DNA of 25,361 nt from Saccoglossus kowalevskii (taxonomy: Eukaryota; Hemichordata; Enteropneusta; Harrimaniidae): assembly GCF_000003605.2 (NCBI RefSeq), contig NW_003123906.1, positions 577,930 through 603,290 of the forward strand, read 5' to 3'. Position 1 is the first letter of the stretch. Every line of letters begins with the position of its first letter. The notes beneath the pieces are model-generated. The model did not search any database. It was not told the origin of the DNA and saw nothing but the letters and a program-made list of their open reading frames with translations. Both the position numbers and the translations under genes were made by a program. Positions 9,301 through 19,263 of the stretch are shown here, in pieces.

Positions 9301-12300
9301 CTGCAATACGCCTCATCGGAGACGATATCGAAGTCACAGTCATTCACACCATCACATGCCCCTGCTTGGGGAATACACACACGGTATGAGCAGCGGAATT
9401 CGTCGTCTGCACACTCTACGGACAAAAATGTGTGTGCACAAATGTTGACACTGACATTTAAACACGTGAACAACACTATACCCAATTCAAATTTCATGAA
9501 CAATAATATGATTGATATCATTTTAATAAATAAATAAGAAGTAATAACTAAGCAACAACAAGGTGAGTAACTTTATTTATCCCGTGATTGCATTTTTTAT
9601 GTATAGCATAGTGAAAAACAAAACTCCCATAAATATATTCTTTTTCGAAATTCTGTAGCTAATCGAAAGTTTCGTCTGCATAGGTAATCATATTCCCATT
9701 TATATCTCTATTGGGTTATGTATAAATAGTAGAATCTGCATATCTTGGGGTGACTTTCGATATTTTATAAGATTTGGTATCTTTTGCTTCCGATTCAAAG
9801 GTCAAATATTTTCTATTTACAACTGTGCTTTGTAAATAAATAATAATGATTTATTTATTTATTACAAATACTTCCGTCTTGTAACGACTTTTGATATTTT
9901 CCCGCTGGTTTCGAAGTGGATACGATATTGTTTTGGCGATAGATATTGAAATAATAGTTATTAATATTAAAGACTTATTAATTAAAAATGTCTTGTTTTC
10001 ACCATAGATGGCGCAATTATAGGCATATTTAAAAGGACGATCACCTGTGATGTGTTTTCGATCGTTACCATTAAACACAATATATACCTACCTTCACAGT
10101 ACAACTCATCTGAGAAATCTCTACAGTCGAGTATCCCGTCACAGGCGTATTCCGCTGGAAGACAGCTACCATCATCACAAGTGAATTGTTCAGGGCTGCA
10201 CGCTACATATTGATAAATAAACATAATATAATAAGATTATGAAAATCTAAAACGATCAAACGACACTTGATTCTGACAACACATTTTTGTTAATATTAAG
10301 GCAACATACATCTAAATAAACATAAACAGTGGGTTCAAAATAACCTGGGAGGTTAAAAATGTTATAATATCCTAAAACAAGTTTATCTCGAAAAAAAATA
10401 CATTGGGATCTCGAATGGCTATCACACGATCTCCGGTACTTATGGGGCAATAAAACTTATTCGTAAATTGTCGCTGAGATCTCGCTGAGAACGAGTGAGC
10501 TACGAGATCTGATTTACCCATCAAAGAGTAATCAATATGCTACCGCTTTTCGCCTGACATATTGTGTTTAGACCAGTGGATGCGATTGCGGTAGAGAATG
10601 CAATGAGACAAATAAAAAATATATAAGTCGCATAGCTTTCTCGTTCTCAGCAATGTCTCGGCGGCCATTCTCAATAAGGTCAATAAAGTTTACTTACTTT
10701 GACATCCATTTTCATCTGTACCGTCTCCACAGTTTACAACACCGTTACACTGAAAACCTAGCGGCGTACACACGCCATTTTCACATTCAAACTGGGTGTC
10801 TAGGCATCCTTCTGAATATGGTAAAAACAAATATTAATGTTTTCTTGACGCATAAGTTGTTTTCTTGTAGCTCTGGAGCAAAAACGGTGACAGATTGGGG
10901 GATACGCGTGAAAAAGAATATAACCATGCGCGTGCGCATGCGTACACAATCAATTCACTTTGATTCTTAGTACACTGGAAATTACGCCAACAGTTTGCTG
11001 TGCTCCCGTGACGCGTTGCTATCTCGGGATTCTGACAAGGTGCGATCAAAACAGTATACCTGTAATTCGCAAATTTATGGTAGTACAAGTAGTGTATCCA
11101 TGAGTAAACATATTTGTTGTCGTCGTTTGAGACTCAATTCCCGCGCGTGCGCATGTGACGAGCCTGCTTTAAAATTTATAGAAGCATCGGTAATTGCGTC
11201 CAAGTTGTTCGGTCATCGAGTTGTCGGCATCCATGCGTTGTGAGTGGGATTAACATAGTAATCTCGGGCGTCACGTTGTAATGTAATATGTTGAATCTAG
11301 AATTGGGCAACACTTGCTAAAAGTATAACACAGTTATAATAATTAAAGAGCGGTTGTCGTCGCGCCACGCATGCGCGAGATATATGGGTCTCATGTAAAC
11401 AAAGATAGCGACTTTGACTGTTTCGCAGAATAACGAGTACAATCTGAGACGTTACCAATCTTTAATAAGAATTTTTTCAGGTGACTGGAAATTGTCGAAG
11501 AAGTCACCGGCTGTAATTAGTGCACGTCGTGCCTAGTAGGTCAAACCTCATACTTGTGATTTACATTAGAAGAGCGCATTGGATTGTGGGAAAGTCAATG
11601 TTTATCAACACAAATGTTGCACATGCGCAGCGCAACGACCACCGCCCTTTAAACAATTATTCACAGACCTGGACACCCAATCTCGTCAGAATCGTCTCCA
11701 CAATTTCGGATGCCATTACATGTCATGTCCACTGGCAGACATTCCCCTGTACCGCACGTGAACTCGGTTGGCGAACACTCCACTGGCGCGTTTGATTCAG
11801 TTGTCGATGGAAATATGTTAGGAAATGAAGTCCCTGGAGCGACTGGAATACAAGGCATACACAAACGAATATAGTCATTTTAATATGGAACGGTCTTACA
11901 GTAGACACATGTGGTGATGGAAAATAATGGTACACTAAATATGGGGTAAAATCAAACTTCGTTTGTCTCTCGCTTTTTGCGAGATCTCGAGGGTTATTTG
12001 AATATATGGCGTATTGATTGAAAAAAAATGTAAATATGGACGATTATGTTAGATACTAGGAAACCGTGACCAACGTTCAAAAACACAGAGTCGCAAGACA
12101 GTTTCAATGGTAATACATATGCAATAAAACTAAAAGCCGTTGTCTTTTGTTTTATGAAAATTAGAAATATTTTTTATATAATAAAATGCATAGATAACAT
12201 ATGTAAGTGTCATTGTAGCGATTACTTTTGGTCAATGGTTTTCAATTCGACAGAAAAAAAAATCTACTTGTTGTGGGGAAATTCCCAGCATGACGGGCGC

Positions 12301-15300
12301 ATTTTGTATCGTACACTTATGCCCACGCCTTTCTATGTGTCTTGTAATATTGATTTTGTAGCCGAGTAAATGAACGTTGTCAATGAAATCAGGTTTATGA
12401 CGTTTTTGAAGTTTTACCTAATATATTAGGTGATAAATTGAGGCCGTCTCTGAAATATGCTTCCAGGCCAATTTAAATGCTGGATTTATATATTCGCCTG
12501 GGCACCGTAGAAATCAACGTAGCTGATACTGATGACCATGAATTTCACTTCCAAGTACGAAATATCATAGCCTGAAAACAGTCATTCTGCGTGCAATCAT
12601 ATCATCTAGACGTACAAACATTTGTACGTACAAACTAGACCAGTGGGCTGTAGTATGTGATTTGACATGTCGTAATCTTTATGTAAGGTTGTAAATATGA
12701 GATTTTCCGTTCAACTGCGAGGTCTCGCGTTTTGCATGAAAGACGCGCGCCGAACGTCTGCCGCAAAAATCGAGTGATTTGATTTTGAACTCAAATTTCT
12801 TTATTTCGTAGCTCATATCGAAAGGCCGATCTTTGACAGTGGAATATTGCTTTTGAATACCATTACTTCATCGAAATTGACCATCAAATATGTACAGCAC
12901 ATTATTAAGCATGGAAATATCCCCCAAAATGATTTCGCGTTTGTTGAATCCCACGCGATGTTTGACGCTATGACCTTTGTTTGTCCTGTTTTTACGTTTG
13001 GTTGCAGGCATAACGCGGGATCTCGCAGTGACCAGAAAATGTTCTATTATTTTAGACGTTCGAAGGACACGTGACTAGTTGTTAGAGCATTACAATACAT
13101 TTTAAACAAGTCAAACAACAAACAGTACACCTGTCTACACGAACAAGATTAAATACCCTGTTTCAATTCAAAAGACGGACGAGGTAGAAGAAACGCGAAA
13201 TTGAATATACCTGTTGTTTCATGTATCACTTCGTCTGTGTCGTTAATAGATTCCGATAACGTAGCTCTATCTGTATTTCCATGTACATTCTCCATAGTGG
13301 AAGTCTCAGTAGAAGACGCATTATGAGAGAATGTCTCAGTAGCAGACACATCGCTCATATGATCTGTAATGAATTCATAAAATCGAATTAAAGGTTTGAG
13401 TCGTCGTTCTAAGACACACTGTTTTTTATTGTACAATCCATTATTACAATGTGATTACGTCATGATGAAAATCTCTGCTATGATAATAACCTTGTCAGTT
13501 TCAAATCATCCATAGGTACTAGTACATTACAACGTTTTCAAAACTTTTAAACTCCGCTCTATGTATTATGTGTCATACAGAAATTCAAACCACAGAAACA
13601 AAATATTATATCATTATCGTAAATGAGAGCCAATTAAGATTTGGATTAAGGGGTAGCCACTTATTCAACACCAGCAGTCAACGCTGCTCAATTCTATATA
13701 TATCAATGTAGTGAACTGGTTAAAAATTTTATTTTGTAATTGTAAATTATTTTTTTCATTATTGAAATAGCACAAACAAAACATGACAGTTGGCATTGAA
13801 GGGTACAAAATAGAAAACACCACAATAGCCCACATCTCATTCTTCTTTTCAGTTGTTCTGCGTGTTTACGTAAGATTTTGTTATTGTAAACTATTATGTT
13901 AACGTTGTGTGGAAAATAAAAAAATATAAATAAAAAAAAAAACTTCTCTAATTTGTTTTATGCATTATTTTCCGCACATAATGCTTTCAGAACGCCATTG
14001 ATCATGCTATAAAAACAGAGAAGATGCGTAAGGTAGACTTCGCGCTAATCGCATGCGCATAAACAAAGATAAACTAACTATAAAAATCTATAAATAAAAA
14101 AAAAAATTCTCTAACTTGTTTTATGCATTATTTTCCGCACATAATGCTTTCAGAACGCCAATGATCATGCTATAAAAAACAGAGAAGATGCGTAAGGTAG
14201 ACTTCGCGCTAATCGCATGCGCACAAACAAAGATAAACTAACTATAACAAAAACTATAAATAAAAAAAAATTCTCTAATTTGTTTTATGCATTATTTTCC
14301 GCACATAATGCTTTCGGAACGCCATTGATCATGCTATAAAAAAAACAGAGAAGATGCGTAAGGTAGACTTCGCGCTAATCGCATGCGCATAAACAAAGAT
14401 AAACTAACTTTGTTTTTATGTTCGCGTTGTATTCAATATTCATATTAGATAACTCTGGTTGAGTTTTGTCCATTTGTTCAATGTTCTAAAATTGTGAAAA
14501 CTTATTGGATCAAAACGCTTCTTTATTATATAGCTGAATCAATGACAGTGTTTAAATGGGGATCGTCGACTGCATGTACACAACACCCGATCTAACATCG
14601 TCGTGATTATTATACCTACGTTGCTGAGAAGAACCGCGAGGCATGGTTACAGTACAAGACTCGTACTCAGTATTCACCCGACAATGCTGGCGAATTAATC
14701 CCAATTAATGTGGGCCCCCGCGGCACTTTCAACTTTATCTGTGTTTTGCAATGGCAATGCAGCCGACACCACAATGCCAATTGTTTAAATTTGCTCGCAC
14801 TCGAGACATGTTCTGCCTGCAACCAAACAACGAAATTTAAAACTTAATAACAACGGCGCTGCGTTACCCGAAATATACAATGGCCGGCGATGACTTAGAG
14901 CAAAGTATAATCATGGTATGTTCACAACAATGTGTGAGACATCTTATATAGCGACCGTAAGGCTGAATCGTGTTTAGAATTCGTAATCCACATACAATAC
15001 CAAATGTGTATACGCTGATGGCAATATTTGGGAAACTTAATTGATGTGAGATTAGGGCATAGGTTGAGTATTTTTGTTTAGGGTGAATTCAACCGTCGCT
15101 TGATGAAACGTTGTTGATGCGTAATTCTGTATGTATTTTTTTCGAAATTTCCTTTTTGTCCGTGGAATGGAATACGTACAAGAAATGCATTTATGGTAGT
15201 TTCAATTAAACGTAAATTAAAATGTCTAAAATAAACATGTCATATATGTACTACTGAAAACTAGGATCTCATAAAAAACAAAACATGTACACTTTGAAAT

Positions 15301-16916
15301 ATTGTTAGGCAGAAACAAACATAACTACGGTATATTGGAACATGAATGTACCGTAACATCGCGTCGTATTTGGTAACTATATTGATAATTCCCGAAGTAC
15401 CGATTCGAAATGTTAATAACGGACTGCCTCATAAGTGACCGACCGACTCGTAAACGATCCCAGGATTACGTAAAATCTCTCAGTGTAACACATAGCTTCT
15501 TTGATGTAGTTGGTTTTAGGGGAAAATAAAGATGTTCATTGGCAAACAAACATAAAACGGTCAGCGGTCATAAACAGTTGAAAGAACATTAAATGAACGC
15601 ACTGGTTCGTACCTACCAACACTTGCTGCGGTACCACCACCCACTGCGGCCCCAATGCCACCGCCGAGCAGCGCCAGTATACCGAGACTACTGAGCGACA
15701 GTATTAATGCCAGTCGTCGACGGCGCTTTCTTTTCTTTTCTTCATTCTCTTCCTTTTCCTAAAATATATATAGTCTAATTCCAGAATCGTATTTTATGCA
15801 ATATCTACCCCTTATCGATGCATTGTGAAACATTGTAAATAAGGATACTATACAGTCAACCTTCACACCGTGCAACATTACAGCCATTGTATTGGACTTA
15901 CTAACTACATATATCTGTAACTATAAGTACGCAATATATCAAGGTATAACAATGAGAATTACTAAACATAAAATAGAGATTAACATTAATAACACAAATT
16001 ACTTGTTCGCTGAGTTCCCCTGGTTGGATTTGGTTGCTCATCGTGCGTATTTAACAGGCTTTCCACTGCTCCCCTATCTGTTAAATGTGTTTACCAACCC
16101 GCCTCCTCGACTAGTTGTTAATTTGTGAACCAGATGCAGCTTAACAGACGTAGAGGGTTAGTTGCCACTGCAGGGGGTGTTATATTCATTGGATATGTTA
16201 TTTAATGTAGGATTATATGCGTTGCTATGCAACACTCATTATATACGTTCTCAGCGTGTTCATATGCGGTTATAAATAACAGAGATGTGTTAACTTGGTA
16301 ATGGTCTCAATCCGAGATTCGAAAGATCGACATATTGCAACACATGTAAAAATATCACAGTACAACACGTTGTATTTTTTGATAAGTAGGAGTGTTTTAT
16401 TTATAAGGTATCCGTGAATATATGACATATTACAAAGACTATGTTCATCGCATATATACTCGCATATACTAGTATTTTTAATTCGGGCATTTAAAACATT
16501 TGGTTTAACGAACGTATCACTACCTCATCGCGAGGAGCCAGTATGGTAACTGACACATATATCCATTGCCCTGTCCGACAAAAATGTCGATTTTGCAAGA
16601 AAGGGTGCGGATGTACATATGTATGTCGCGTTCATGCAGTTCTGGCCAGAGGCGCGTTAAACTAAGAAATAAACCTGTTTGGTATTGTAATTATAAAAGA
16701 AAAAAACATGTCCATAAAAAAAGCAAAAACATACTTGTAAGTACTCAACGCATCTCATCATCGCAGTGGTATTTATAATCACGTTACAATACAATTTCTA
16801 AAAACATTGACGTCCTTGTAAATACTCATGCACGCTTCATATTCAGAATTTATGATAATCTTACTCACGAAATTTGAGTTCATTTCACTTAATGTCATAT
16901 TTTTACTCATATACAT
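6373..16916 (-). CDS. Gene 2: type II membrane protein with Ser/Thr stalk and seven LDLa domains (multi-exon model)
   Basis: Model, 5' to 3' on the minus strand: 16916-16869 (tentative), 15758-15617, 13363-13211, 11842-11669, 10811-10698, 10202-10092, 9415-9302, 8384-8265, 7571-7464, 6647-6531 or extended to 6373. All introns are GT-AG, and from the transmembrane exon onward every junction is phase 1. The product has about 400 residues, or about 450 with the alternative tail. Its order is an acidic then very basic cytoplasmic tail, one Gly-rich membrane helix (positive-inside, hence type II), a Ser/Thr-rich stalk with N-glycosylation sequons, and seven LDLa modules. LDLa modules bind Ca2+ and ligands in LDL-receptor-like proteins. 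No protease, CUB, EGF or SEA domain was seen, so it may be a receptor or co-receptor; this is inference. The first exon and the 3' end are the least certain parts. Confidence 0.72.
6531..6647 (-). CDS. Gene 2 exon: LDLa 7 (possible terminal exon, stop at 6373-6375)
   Basis: Acceptor AAACAAG, 117 bp, phase 1 to 1, donor A|gtaagt. It encodes [16 protein letters not shown] then [13 protein letters not shown] and a final Cys. It is closely similar to the last LDLa exon of gene 1 (1201-1322). If the donor is not used, the frame stays open for 52 more codons to a TGA at 6373-6375. That tail contains N-P-L-Y-D, which looks like an NPxY motif. I found no clear downstream exon, so both endings remain possible. 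Confidence 0.82.
6788..7005. mobile_element. Foldback MITE family, copy A (intron of gene 2)
   Basis: The left end reads AATGGCCGCCGAAATCTCGT followed by GAGAACGAGAGAGC. The right end has TATCTCG, a short AT core and CGAGATCTCG. The interior also folds back: TTCCATTCTATCACGTCATC pairs with the reverse complement of GATGACCTGAACAAATGGAA. Related copies lie at 8773-9010 and 10456-10678. Confidence 0.65.
7464..7571 (-). CDS. Gene 2 exon: LDLa 6
   Basis: Acceptor TTCGCACAG, donor G|gtatgg, 108 bp, phase 1 to 1. It reads [14 protein letters not shown] ... [16 protein letters not shown], with six cysteines and an intact DxSDE Ca2+ motif. It has the same length and phase as the penultimate LDLa exon of gene 1 (172-279). 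Confidence 0.88.
7617..8170. repeat. TTCTG/TTTTG pentamer array with a 186-bp higher-order unit
   Basis: Runs of TTCTG, TTTTG and TTCTA build a large array in the intron between LDLa 5 and LDLa 6. The block starting TCGCTGTTCTGTTCTCTTC at 7704 recurs at 7890, and the following 186 bases repeat with few changes, so a long segment was duplicated. The long plus-strand frames (7525-8163 and 7667-8134) are Phe/Leu/Cys/Val-only products of this array and are not genes. On the gene 2 transcript it reads as A-rich CAGAA/CAAAA. Confidence 0.9.
8265..8384 (-). CDS. Gene 2 exon: LDLa 5
   Basis: Acceptor TACAACACAG, donor T|gtaagt, 120 bp, phase 1 to 1. It reads [16 protein letters not shown] then [18 protein letters not shown]. 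All six cysteines are present, with a slightly longer last loop (FGPQ). Confidence 0.88.
8773..9010. mobile_element. Foldback MITE family, copy C (intron of gene 2)
   Basis: The left end CTTAAATGCAAGTTGCCGTG mirrors the right end, which in reverse complement starts CTTAGATGTAAATGGCCGCC. Both arms then contain an ACGAGA-type block. About 238 bp, non-coding. Confidence 0.65.
9302..9415 (-). CDS. Gene 2 exon: LDLa 4 (with a 2-residue insertion)
   Basis: Acceptor TTGTCCGTAG, donor A|gtaagt, 114 bp, phase 1 to 1. It reads [15 protein letters not shown] ... [18 protein letters not shown]. Between the fifth cysteine and SDE there are five residues instead of the usual three, so Ca2+ coordination may be altered. 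Six cysteines are present. Confidence 0.86.
10092..10202 (-). CDS. Gene 2 exon: LDLa 3
   Basis: Acceptor ATCAATATGTAG, donor G|gtaggt, 111 bp, phase 1 to 1. It reads [15 protein letters not shown] ... [16 protein letters not shown], a textbook LDLa domain with an intact acidic cluster. Confidence 0.9.
10456..10678. mobile_element. Foldback MITE family, copy B (intron of gene 2)
   Basis: The left arm has CTTATT then GAGATCTCGCTGAGAACGAG. The right arm in reverse complement has CTTATTGAGAATGGCCGCCG then ATTGCTGAGAACGAG. About 223 bp. It ends 20 bases from the donor-side boundary of exon 10698-10811. Confidence 0.7.
10698..10811 (-). CDS. Gene 2 exon: LDLa 2
   Basis: Acceptor CCATATTCAG, donor A|gtaagt, 114 bp, phase 1 to 1. 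It reads [16 protein letters not shown] ... [16 protein letters not shown]. Six cysteines are present, and SDE is replaced by TDE. A foldback MITE ends about 20 bases beyond the donor. Confidence 0.88.
11113..11169 (-). mobile_element. Partial copy of the TA-MITE (intron of gene 2)
   Basis: Read on the minus strand, this shares GCGCACGCGCGGGAATTGAG with the copies at 999 and 19105, and ends next to a TA. The other half is missing or unrecognisable. Confidence 0.5.
11669..11842 (-). CDS. Gene 2 exon: linker plus LDLa 1
   Basis: Acceptor TTGTATTCCAG, donor G|gtctgt, 174 bp, phase 1 to 1. A linker rich in Pro, Ser and Thr (A-P-G-T-S-F-P ... P-S-T-T-E-S-N-A-P) precedes [15 protein letters not shown] ... 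[17 protein letters not shown] second in-phase AG lies just before V-E-C, so a shorter form without the linker is possible. Confidence 0.85.
11843..13210. other. Intron of gene 2 between stalk and LDLa 1
   Basis: No further exon seen. A perfect 14-bp palindrome TTTGTACGTACAAA lies at 12621-12634 inside a larger GTACAAA/TTTGTAC cluster. The short frame at 12847-13074 has no recognisable content. Confidence 0.4.
11957..11995. mobile_element. Possible end fragment E of the foldback MITE family
   Basis: TCTCTCGCTTTTTGCGAGAT and the following CTCGAG resemble the right end of copy A (TCTCG...CGAGATCTCGA). No partner arm lies in reach, so it may be a solo fragment. Confidence 0.3.
13211..13363 (-). 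CDS. Gene 2 exon: Ser/Thr-rich stalk
   Basis: Acceptor AATTCATTACAG, donor ACAG|gtatat, 153 bp, phase 1 to 1. The 51 residues are rich in Ser, Thr, Glu and Asp, with no cysteine. They contain two near-repeats (S-A-T-E-T and S-S-T-E-T-S-T) and N-glycosylation sequons (N-A-S, N-D-T). This suits an O-glycosylated stem between the membrane helix and the LDLa array. Confidence 0.72.
13944..14409. repeat. 163-bp tandem repeat, three copies (intron of gene 2)
   Basis: Copies start at 13944, 14107 and 14271 with TTCTCTAA or TTCTCTAAC and are nearly identical. Each contains GCATTAT...ATAATGC (a small dyad), AGAAGATGCGTAAGGTAGAC and CGCTAATCGCATGCGC, and then runs into AT-rich sequence and an A-tract. 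The third copy lacks the A-rich tail. A partial AT-rich tail precedes the first. Confidence 0.92.
14410..15616. other. Intron of gene 2, no further feature
   Basis: No exon or repeat could be supported. A plus-strand ATG at 14880 with a nearby gtatgt was considered and set aside. Confidence 0.4.
15617..15758 (-). CDS. Gene 2 exon: basic cytoplasmic tail and transmembrane helix
   Basis: Acceptor TATATATTTTAG, donor G|gtaggt, 142 bp, phase 0 in and phase 1 out. It starts E-K-E-E-N-E-E-K, then K-R-K-R-R-R-R, then a hydrophobic span of about 27 residues starting L-A-L-I-L-S-L and rich in Gly near its end ([11 protein letters not shown]). Basic residues before the helix predict cytosol-in, so the C-terminal LDLa part faces outside. 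The GxxxG-like glycines could pack helices together; that is inference. Confidence 0.75.
16869..16916 (-). CDS. Gene 2 tentative first coding exon
   Basis: Reads [16 protein letters not shown] and ends at donor gtgagtaag in phase 0, matching the acceptor phase at 15758. An in-frame TGA lies directly upstream (16917-16919). There are four in-frame ATGs, and the true start is unclear. A rival phase 0 exon (16761-16735, M-M-R-C-V-E-Y-L-Q, donor gtatgt) lies closer to the next exon, so this choice is provisional. Confidence 0.38.
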
Positions 16917-18127
16917 TCATAATCACAGATTTGACATACGTCATATACCATTGTCAAAATTAAAAAGCAAACAACACACAACACCAACAAATGAGTGAGC
17001 CAAAATTAGTAATATAATAAGTAATAAAAGTGTTATACCATATATCATGGTATAGTAATGTGATAGCAGGACAATAGAACAGGTTTTGTTTTTCGACTGC
17101 GCAGGGTAAATATTTTTACATTTAGCGCATTTTCAACCATTTTATCTCAATCAAAAATAGAATTAAAAAAAAAAACTACTATTTTGTTGCCGTACTTCGC
17201 CTCCAGAATGTCTTAAAGTCGTGAATACACGTACCACATTCGAATTGACGTAAGCTTTGAGATTTTTGTAATCCGCGGCGGTTAAAGAAACGCCGCTATG
17301 TGCCGCTAACACAGCCTTTAATCCACAGCGACATCTCTCATTCAAGGGAGTTTGTACAAATAATTTCTTGTTCCATTAAAAAATCCCCACTCCACTGGTG
17401 CGCTGGACTAAACTGATCCAACCCCTGGCTAAGATTATACTTGTCGCTGTACATTATTTGGGAATAACGCGATGTCTGGCGAAGAATTGGATTGTAAATT
17501 TTCAGATATAAAACTCAAGGCGATACTTATTAATGATCACATACTAGAAACTCTTACAAAAGCACGTGACCAATATATCATACCCGATGACCTTTGTAAT
17601 CTGACATTCGTACATCTATTTAATTGAAATTAGCTATATGCGCTTCTTGAAATAAATTGATAATTAGTCGGTCGTGTATATTTCAAATAGAAGGTACGCA
17701 TGTGATTTTCTTCGGTGGATTTCACTGGGTATTGTTCCGTACTCTGACTGGTGACTACATCGACTCGTGACACGACCCAATGTAATAGGCATAACAAGAA
17801 CAATATAGTATTATCAGCAGATTACGATGTTTCACACAGGCACAACTGAGCCATGTGCTTTAATACAATTGCTTCTTTCCAGGGTATATTATTCACTATT
17901 GTGCTCAAAAAATATATTTCGCCAGCGATTAGTCGCGTACTAAAGGAGATTCGGGCTGTTCTTCTTTTCTAGAAATCGCGCCCACCAATGACGAAACACT
18001 TTTTGGACGTGAATGATTTAATGCTATATTGTCAGTGACCATTTATGGAGGTGATCTGATGATCAAGTAAAAATCACGATCTTGTAAACTTCCGCGATTA
18101 ACTTTTGTGAATAAGATCTAAAACACG
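16917..18127. other. No convincing gene
   Basis: Upstream flank of gene 2. It would hold the promoter if the first exon is right, but no core promoter stands out. A 51-codon plus-strand frame (17472-17627) has protein-like composition but no known domain. Confidence 0.35.
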
Positions 18128-18840
18128 TTATGAATTAAAGCTTTTTTATTTCTATTTTGTTTTTGGTTGTTTTAAAATACATTTTATACCCTTTTTTATG
18201 TTCGTTTCAAATTCTATTTCCATTTCACTTTTCCATTTAACGGTGATTGGAGTATGGCACGAGTCACATCGAGTCAATCGTTGCTGACAGTCCCCATTTT
18301 TGGGTATAACGTGAGTTTTTATTTATTCATTTCGTGTTTGAAGTAAATAAAGAAGGGACAAGGAATGGGGTTCAAAACAAAAACGGATTTGAAACGAACA
18401 CGAATTTCAAAATGGGAATTGTTTTTAAATGAATTTTAAAATTAAAACAAAATTAAATTAAATAGAAATGGGTTATAAAATAAAAATGGATTTTATAATG
18501 AAAATGAATTTCGAAAAAAGCACTGAAATGGTTTTAAAACAAAATTAAATTTTAAAAACGAAAATGCATGAAAACGCGAGCCACCTCGGTTGCCATGCTC
18601 GAGTTCAAGGGTTATACATTCAGTAGCGTGGGTTTACGTTAAATGGGTCAATGTATTTAATTCGTAGTTTTGAATTGCAAAAATGCAAGTAAAAATAGAA
18701 AACGAAATCTAAAATGAGATGAAAATTTAACTCAAAAATGAAAATAGATTATTAAACGTAATTTAAAATAAAAGTGAAATCGCAAACGAAATTTAAAACA
18801 AAATTGAAATTGAAGTTTAATTATTGAACACCATGTGGCT
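18128..18840. repeat. AT-rich degenerate repeats in opposed orientation
   Basis: A T-rich block at about 18128-18240 is followed by A-rich blocks at about 18356-18570 and 18680-18830 made of loose AAAATGAATTTTAAAA-like units. Blocks on the two sides are complementary; for example GTTCGTTTCAAA pairs with TTTGAAACGAAC. The minus-strand frame at 18732-18941 is Phe/Arg/Leu-rich and derives from this. Confidence 0.6.
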
Positions 18841-19104
18841 CGCCACTTGGATTTCCGTACTGTCTTTTGTAACGCATGTAAATTTAACGTATATTTCGTA
18901 CTTTTTAACGAAACTTGTAAAAGTACATTATATAATGACAATTAGTATAACCCATACTTATTACAGTTGGTGTCATGAGAAATACATGGTGTGTTAATAT
19001 TTATCTTACTGGCGCTTTATCTAGACACAGTGTCGCGTGTCATCGTATCGGAGGTAGACTTGGTTAAAGGCCTAGCGAACAAAACTCTTATAATTGTTAT
19101 GTTA

Positions 19105-19263
19105 CAGCGGGAGGGTCGTCACCTGCGCACGCGCGGGAATTGAGTCCTAAGCGACGATAACAACACACGCTTAAAATGCAAAGGCTGGCGGGTAGACGCT
19201 TGTTTGTAAACAATGACACGCTATGACTATCTGACGCATGCGCAGGTGACGACTCCACCGCTT
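19105..19263. mobile_element. TA-flanked MITE, copy 2 (159 bp)
   Basis: Begins CAGCGGGAGGGTCGTCACCT and ends, in reverse complement, AAGCGGTGGAGTCGTCACCT, with TA at both edges (19103-19104 and 19264-19265). The interior shares long identical runs with copy 1, such as TAGACGCTTGTTTGTAAACA. Confidence 0.7.

Noticed and set aside
14880-14922. Possible plus-strand first exon (M-A-G-D-D-L-E-Q) with a gtatgt donor
   Set aside because: No partner exon on the plus strand, and it lies inside an intron of gene 2.
17163-17345. 60-codon minus-strand frame, Ala/Val/Leu-rich
   Set aside because: Looks somewhat protein-like but ends in a poly-A-derived Phe run; no family recognised and no splice support.
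17472-17627. 51-codon plus-strand frame starting M-S-G-E-E-L-D
   Set aside because: The composition is protein-like, but there is no known domain, paired exon or polyadenylation signal.
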